From NCBI RefSeq assembly GCF_014204945.1, contig NZ_JACHMN010000001.1, positions 186,001 through 250,000 of the forward strand: a stretch of 64,000 nucleotides of DNA. The letters are read 5' to 3'. Source of the DNA: Allocatelliglobosispora scoriae. GTDB lineage: Bacteria; Actinomycetota; Actinomycetes; Mycobacteriales; Micromonosporaceae. Shown one piece after another: positions 60,205 to 64,000 of the stretch. The position numbers and the translations under genes were made by a program. Numbering within the stretch: position 1 is the first letter of the stretch; each line of letters opens with the position of its first letter. The notes below the pieces were generated by a model. That model was not told the DNA's origin and did no database searches. It saw nothing but the letters and a program-made list of their open reading frames with translations.

Positions 60205-60363
60205 CCAGGTGCGTCGGGCGCGGGACGGACGTGGCCGCCCGCAACATCTGGACCGCCCCTCCGACAACTTTCGTAGGCCCTGAACTGTTGCGGTTGCCGC
60301 CGAGCCGGCCTCATACGGTCGATGAAGGCAGCCATCGGGGCTGCCGGTGACGTTGGAGGCGCC

Positions 60364-60756
60364 ATGGATGTCGGTGACATCGAGAAGACTGTCCGCGCCG
60401 TATACGAGGCGTTCAACACCGCCGACGGCGCTCGGCTCGACGAGCTGTTCGCCGACGAGGTGGTGATGGTCGTGCCGGGCGCCACCGCGGTGTCGGGCAC
60501 TTTCGAGGGCAAGGCGGCGGTCTTCGCCGCGTTCGCGCTGATGGGTGAGCTGACGGGCGGAACGACGCGCGCGGAGATCACCCGGATCCTCACCGACGCG
60601 AGCGGCGCGGTGGTCATCGCCGTGGACCACGCGACCCGCCACGGCCGGGACGTCATGGCGGGGTACGCCGACGTGTTCGACATCGAGGACGGCCGGGTGC
60701 GCCGCCTCCAGGTCTATCCCGCGGATCCCGCTGCCATGGCCGACTTCTGGCGCTGA
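60364..60756 (+). CDS. SnoaL-like (NTF2-fold) protein
   Basis: 130 residues with GGAGG before ATG 60364. It shows the SnoaL-like pattern: EKTVRAVYEAFNTADGARLD at the start, a hydrophobic pocket strand VVMVVPG, VFAAFALMGELTGGTTRAEI and DVFDIEDGRVRRLQVYP. Members are isomerases, cyclases or binding proteins that use the NTF2 barrel pocket. The gene precedes the A-T-R gene by 75 bases on the same strand and may act on its product, but this is inference. Confidence 0.83.
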   Translation: MDVGDIEKTVRAVYEAFNTADGARLDELFADEVVMVVPGATAVSGTFEGKAAVFAAFALMGELTGGTTRAEITRILTDASGAVVIAVDHATRHGRDVMAGYADVFDIEDGRVRRLQVYPADPAAMADFWR

Positions 60757-60831
60757 TCGATCGGCGTCGACCCAGCCGGACTGGAAGACCTTTCTCTCAG
60801 CCGGTTCGGTCCGCCCATTCTGGAGGAATCT

Positions 60832-63800
60832 GTGACCCCCGACCTACACCACGGTGTCGGTGCGGACCAGCGTGACCTGGCTGACGCCGTTCATGCGTGG
60901 AACCGCACCGATGCCGCCTACCCCCGCGAGCTGACGATCGATGTGCTGCTCGATGACGTGGCGGCGGCGCACGCCGACCACCTCGCCGTCTGCTGGGACG
61001 GCGGTAGCTGGACCTACGCGGAGTTCGTCGAGCTCTCGGACCGGATAGCGGGCGGCCTGATCGCAGCCGGTGTCACGGCCGACACGGTCGTGGCGCTGAT
61101 CGGGCCGCGATCGGCGCAGGCGTGTGCCGCGATGGTGGCGGTCCTGAAGACCGGCGCCGCCTACCTGCCGCTCGACGAGTCCCTGCCCGAGGCCCGGCTC
61201 CACCTGATGGTCGAGATCGCCAGGCCGGTGGTCGGCATCCGGCTTCCGGGCGCGGGTGAGGCGACCGCAGGCCTGCTGCCGATCGCGGACTTCGCCGATC
61301 TCGCCGCGCACGCACCCGCGGCACCGGACCGGAAGGGCGCCGATCCCGGTTCGGCCGCGTATGTCATGTTCACCTCCGGTACCACGGGCCGCCCGAAAGC
61401 GGTCGTGGTCACCCACCGCGGGGTGGTGCGCCTGTCGGTCAACAACGGCTTCTTCCGCCTGCGGCCCCAGGACCGGGTGATGCACGCGGCGAGCATCTCG
61501 TTCGACGCCGCGACGCTGGAGCTGTGGCCGACCCTGCTCAACGGCGCCACCGTCCTCATCGCCGAGACGGAGCTGCTGCTCGCCGCGGCGGCACTGCGGA
61601 CCTGGATCGACCAGCGCAAGCCGACCGCGTTGTTCGTCACGACGAGCGTATTCCACCGGCTGGCGCTGGACCGCCCGGATGTCTTCGCCGGAATCGGCCA
61701 GGTTCTGACCGGCGGCGAGGCGATGAACCCGCACCTGGCCCGGCAGGTTCTGCGGCACGGCCCGCCGGGGCGGCTGGTGAACTGCTACGGCCCGACCGAG
61801 AACACCGTGGTCGCCACCGCCCACGACGTCACCGAAGTGTCGCTGGGCGACGCCGACGTGCCGATCGGCCGACCGATCGCCAACACCACCTGCTATGTCA
61901 TGACCGCCGACGGGGCCCTCGCCCCGCCCGGAGCCGAAGGCGAGCTGTATGTGGGAGGCGACGGGCTCGCCACCGGGTACCTGGACGATCCGGCGGAGAC
62001 CGCCGCGCGCTTCGTCACCGCCGCCCCCACGGGGCGACCGCTGCGGCTCTACCGCACCGGGGACATCGTGACGTGGTCGGACGACGGCGTCCTGCACTAC
62101 CGGGGGCGCAACGACCAGCAGGCGAAGGTACGCGGTGTCCGCCTGAACCTCGACGAGATCAGCACCGCGCTGTCCCAGTGCGACGGTGTCGGCAACGCCG
62201 CCGTCGTGACGGTGGACGACGAGGTGAGCCGTACCCTGGTCGCCTTCTACACCGCGGCCGACGCGGTGAGCGCGCCCACGAGGACGGTGCTGCGGCGGCA
62301 GCTCGCGGGCATCCTGCCGGCGGTGGCCGTCCCTGCGGGATTCCACCTGCTGCCGCAGATCCCGCTGCAGCCCAGCGGGAAGGTCGACGAGGCTGCCCTG
62401 CGCCGGTTGGCGGTCGAGTCGTCCGCGCCCGTCGACCGGACGGGTGCGGAACTGCCGGACCGGGTCGCGAGCCTGTGGCGCGAGGTGCTGCGGCTCGGCG
62501 GCACGGCCGTCGGCGCCGACTTCTTCGACGACGGGGGAGACTCGCTGCGGGCGGCGCAGCTGACCAACCAGGTCATCGTCTCGCTGGGCCTCGACCCGGC
62601 GTACGGGCGGTACCTGATCGACTCCCTGCTGCGGCAGCCGAGCCTGGACGGGTTCACCGACGCGGTCGCCCGGGCGGCCGGCGGCATCGCCGCCGTCGAC
62701 GGCGGCGCCGAGGACGACGCGCGCTGGCTCGCCGACATCCACCTGCACGCCGCTGGGGCGACGGCGGACCGGGAGGCACCGCAGTGGCGCAACCCCGAGC
62801 ACCTCCTGCTCACCGGCGGGACCGGGTTCTTCGGCTCCTACCTGCTGCGCAGCCTGCTGGACCGGACCGGGTCCCAGATCCACTGCCTGGTCCGGGCCCG
62901 CGACGACGCTCACGCCCTGGCCCGCCTGCAGCAGGCCCAGCAGCGGTACGGCCACCGCGGCGGCCTGCCTCTCGACCGCGTCCGTGCCGTGGCGGGCGAC
63001 CTGCGTACGCGCCGGTTCGGGTGGGACGACCAGCGGTGGCAGGAGTTCACCACCCGCATCGACGTCGTCCACCACAGCGGTGCGCACGTCAACTTCATCT
63101 ATCCCTACGAGGCCCTGCGTCCCACGAATGTGGACGGCGTACGCAACCTCATCGAGTTCGCCCGCACTGGACGCGGCATCCCGGTGCACTACATCTCGAC
63201 GATCGCGGTGCTCGCCGGGAGCGGCTCCGCAGGGATCGGGCAGGTCACCGAGGACACCCCGCTCGGTCACGTCCAGCGACTGTCGATGGGGTACCCGGAG
63301 AGCAAGTGGGTCGCCGAACAGCTTCTCCGCACCGCGTACGCGGAAGGGCTGCCCGTGGTGATCCACCGCCCCTACGAGATCTCCGGCAACACCGTCGACG
63401 GCACCTGGAACACCGAGGCGGCGATCTGCGCCTTCTTCAAAGCCATCGCCGAGATGGGCAGCGCCCCGGACATCGACCTGCCGCTGGACTTCGTCCCCGC
63501 CGACTACCTCGCCGACGCCGTCGCCCACCTCGCCACCACCCGCGCGCCGGCCGGGCAGACGTACCACCTGACCAACCCGCAATTCGCGTCGCTGGACGCG
63601 ATGGTGCGGCGTCTGCGCGCGCACGGCTACCCGGTCGCGGTCCAGCCCTACCGGCAGTGGGTCGGCGCGCTCACCGAGTTCGCGGCCGACCATCCCGAAC
63701 ACCCCATCGTCGCGTTCGTGCCGATCTTCACCAACCACGCCGCGGCACGCGACATCACGGTCAAGGAGCTCTACGTCGAGGGGACCTTCCCGGCGTTCAC

Positions 63801-63939
63801 CCGTACCCACGCCGACCGGGACCTCGCCGACGCCGGCCTGACCTGCCCGCCCGTGGACGCGGACATGCTCGACGGCTACATCGCGTACTTCCAGCGGTGC
63901 GGCTTCCTCGCCCCCGCGACCGCCGGCCTGAAGCACTGA
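60832..63939 (+). CDS. A-T-R NRPS-like carboxylic acid reductase
   Basis: 1035 residues, GTG start with GGAGG five bases upstream. Adenylation domain (about 40-480): VMFTSGTTGRPKAVVV near 178, FDAATLELW, NCYGPTEN, YRTGD and RGRNDQQAKVRG with the A10 lysine region PSGKVDEAAL. Thiolation domain with the carrier serine in DDGGDSLRA (about 572). Reductase domain from about 655 with NADPH motif TGGTGFFGSYLLR and the Tyr-x-x-x-Lys of YPESK (about 820). There is no condensation domain. It should activate one carboxylic acid and release it as aldehyde or alcohol. The binding pocket (FDAATLELW, then GCV region) suggests a hydrophobic substrate, unassigned. Confidence 0.93.
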   Translation: MTPDLHHGVGADQRDLADAVHAWNRTDAAYPRELTIDVLLDDVAAAHADHLAVCWDGGSWTYAEFVELSDRIAGGLIAAGVTADTVVALIGPRSAQACAAMVAVLKTGAAYLPLDESLPEARLHLMVEIARPVVGIRLPGAGEATAGLLPIADFADLAAHAPAAPDRKGADPGSAAYVMFTSGTTGRPKAVVVTHRGVVRLSVNNGFFRLRPQDRVMHAASISFDAATLELWPTLLNGATVLIAETELLLAAAALRTWIDQRKPTALFVTTSVFHRLALDRPDVFAGIGQVLTGGEAMNPHLARQVLRHGPPGRLVNCYGPTENTVVATAHDVTEVSLGDADVPIGRPIANTTCYVMTADGALAPPGAEGELYVGGDGLATGYLDDPAETAARFVTAAPTGRPLRLYRTGDIVTWSDDGVLHYRGRNDQQAKVRGVRLNLDEISTALSQCDGVGNAAVVTVDDEVSRTLVAFYTAADAVSAPTRTVLRRQLAGILPAVAVPAGFHLLPQIPLQPSGKVDEAALRRLAVESSAPVDRTGAELPDRVASLWREVLRLGGTAVGADFFDDGGDSLRAAQLTNQVIVSLGLDPAYGRYLIDSLLRQPSLDGFTDAVARAAGGIAAVDGGAEDDARWLADIHLHAAGATADREAPQWRNPEHLLLTGGTGFFGSYLLRSLLDRTGSQIHCLVRARDDAHALARLQQAQQRYGHRGGLPLDRVRAVAGDLRTRRFGWDDQRWQEFTTRIDVVHHSGAHVNFIYPYEALRPTNVDGVRNLIEFARTGRGIPVHYISTIAVLAGSGSAGIGQVTEDTPLGHVQRLSMGYPESKWVAEQLLRTAYAEGLPVVIHRPYEISGNTVDGTWNTEAAICAFFKAIAEMGSAPDIDLPLDFVPADYLADAVAHLATTRAPAGQTYHLTNPQFASLDAMVRRLRAHGYPVAVQPYRQWVGALTEFAADHPEHPIVAFVPIFTNHAAARDITVKELYVEGTFPAFTRTHADRDLADAGLTCPPVDADMLDGYIAYFQRCGFLAPATAGLKH

Positions 63940-63966
63940 CACCCGGCTGGCGGAACGGTTTCGCGC

Positions 63967-64000
63967 GCGCCCTGCCCACGTCTCGACGTGGGCAGGGCGC
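63967..64000 (+). terminator. Terminator after the A-T-R gene
   Basis: A perfect 15-base stem (63967-63981 with 63986-64000) around CTCG, 28 bases past the stop. It ends exactly at the window edge. Confidence 0.85.

Noticed and set aside
60844-63942. 1032-codon open frame on the minus strand
   Set aside because: Shadow of the A-T-R gene, with no recognisable domain and biased composition.

Overview
The window reads as chromosome from a high-GC Gram-positive actinomycete. GC3 is strongly biased, many genes start with GTG or TTG, and several transcripts look leaderless. The gene set includes an AfsR/SARP regulator, a Ser/Thr kinase with a WD40-like ectodomain, a mycothiol-type DinB-fold protein, Tat-exported proteins and ricin-lectin glycosidases. 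A Micromonosporaceae-like organism is my best guess, but no marker gene fixes the genus. I saw no rRNA, tRNA, CRISPR array, insertion sequence or prophage.

Layout. 1-3.3 kb: a secreted PQQ-type sugar dehydrogenase with a PKD domain, cut by the window edge, and a polytopic membrane protein. 3.4-10.2 kb, minus strand: a TPR-CHAT caspase-like protein, a Nudix hydrolase, a class V aminotransferase-fold enzyme and an APH-fold kinase. 10.2-21.6 kb, minus strand: a 556-residue unknown protein, a 2377-residue multi-LamG protein, a small overlapping ORF and a membrane GT2 glycosyltransferase. 21.9-29.9 kb: a Tat-exported protein, DUF4291, an MFS transporter, a coupled PH-domain/APH-kinase pair, a membrane protein, a secreted 5'-nucleotidase and a DinB-like protein. 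29.9-38.1 kb: a CASTOR/POLLUX-type channel diverging from a kinase-WD40 receptor, a YCII-like protein, a small secreted Cys protein and an AfsR-like regulator. 38.3-45.3 kb: a Tat-exported M23-like protein with propeller repeats, an AdoHcy-hydrolase-like protein coupled to a DUF985 cupin, and a second TPR-CHAT protein. 45.4-50 kb: a secreted Ser/Thr-rich protein with a lipoprotein, a second lipoprotein, and an XRE-Nudix/Nudix/MOSC cluster. 50.2-60.8 kb: a frameshifted methyltransferase, a GH76 mannanase under a LacI-type operator, a CHAP protein, a membrane protein with a solute-binding protein, a DUF1963-like protein, a neprosin-type peptidase with a lipoprotein resembling its propeptide, a scar of two truncated genes, and a SnoaL-like protein. 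60.8-63.9 kb: an A-T-R NRPS-like carboxylic acid reductase ending in a strong terminator.

How the genes may work together. Much of the window serves cell-surface sensing and secretion: secreted hydrolases and lectins, membrane receptors and Tat substrates. The least explained items are the LamG giant with its 556-residue partner, the two CHAT proteins (one beside a membrane protein), the neprosin/propeptide-like pair, the AdoHcy-hydrolase homologue with altered catalytic residues, and the XRE protein with a degenerate Nudix domain. These are structural readings of sequence. No homology search was run.
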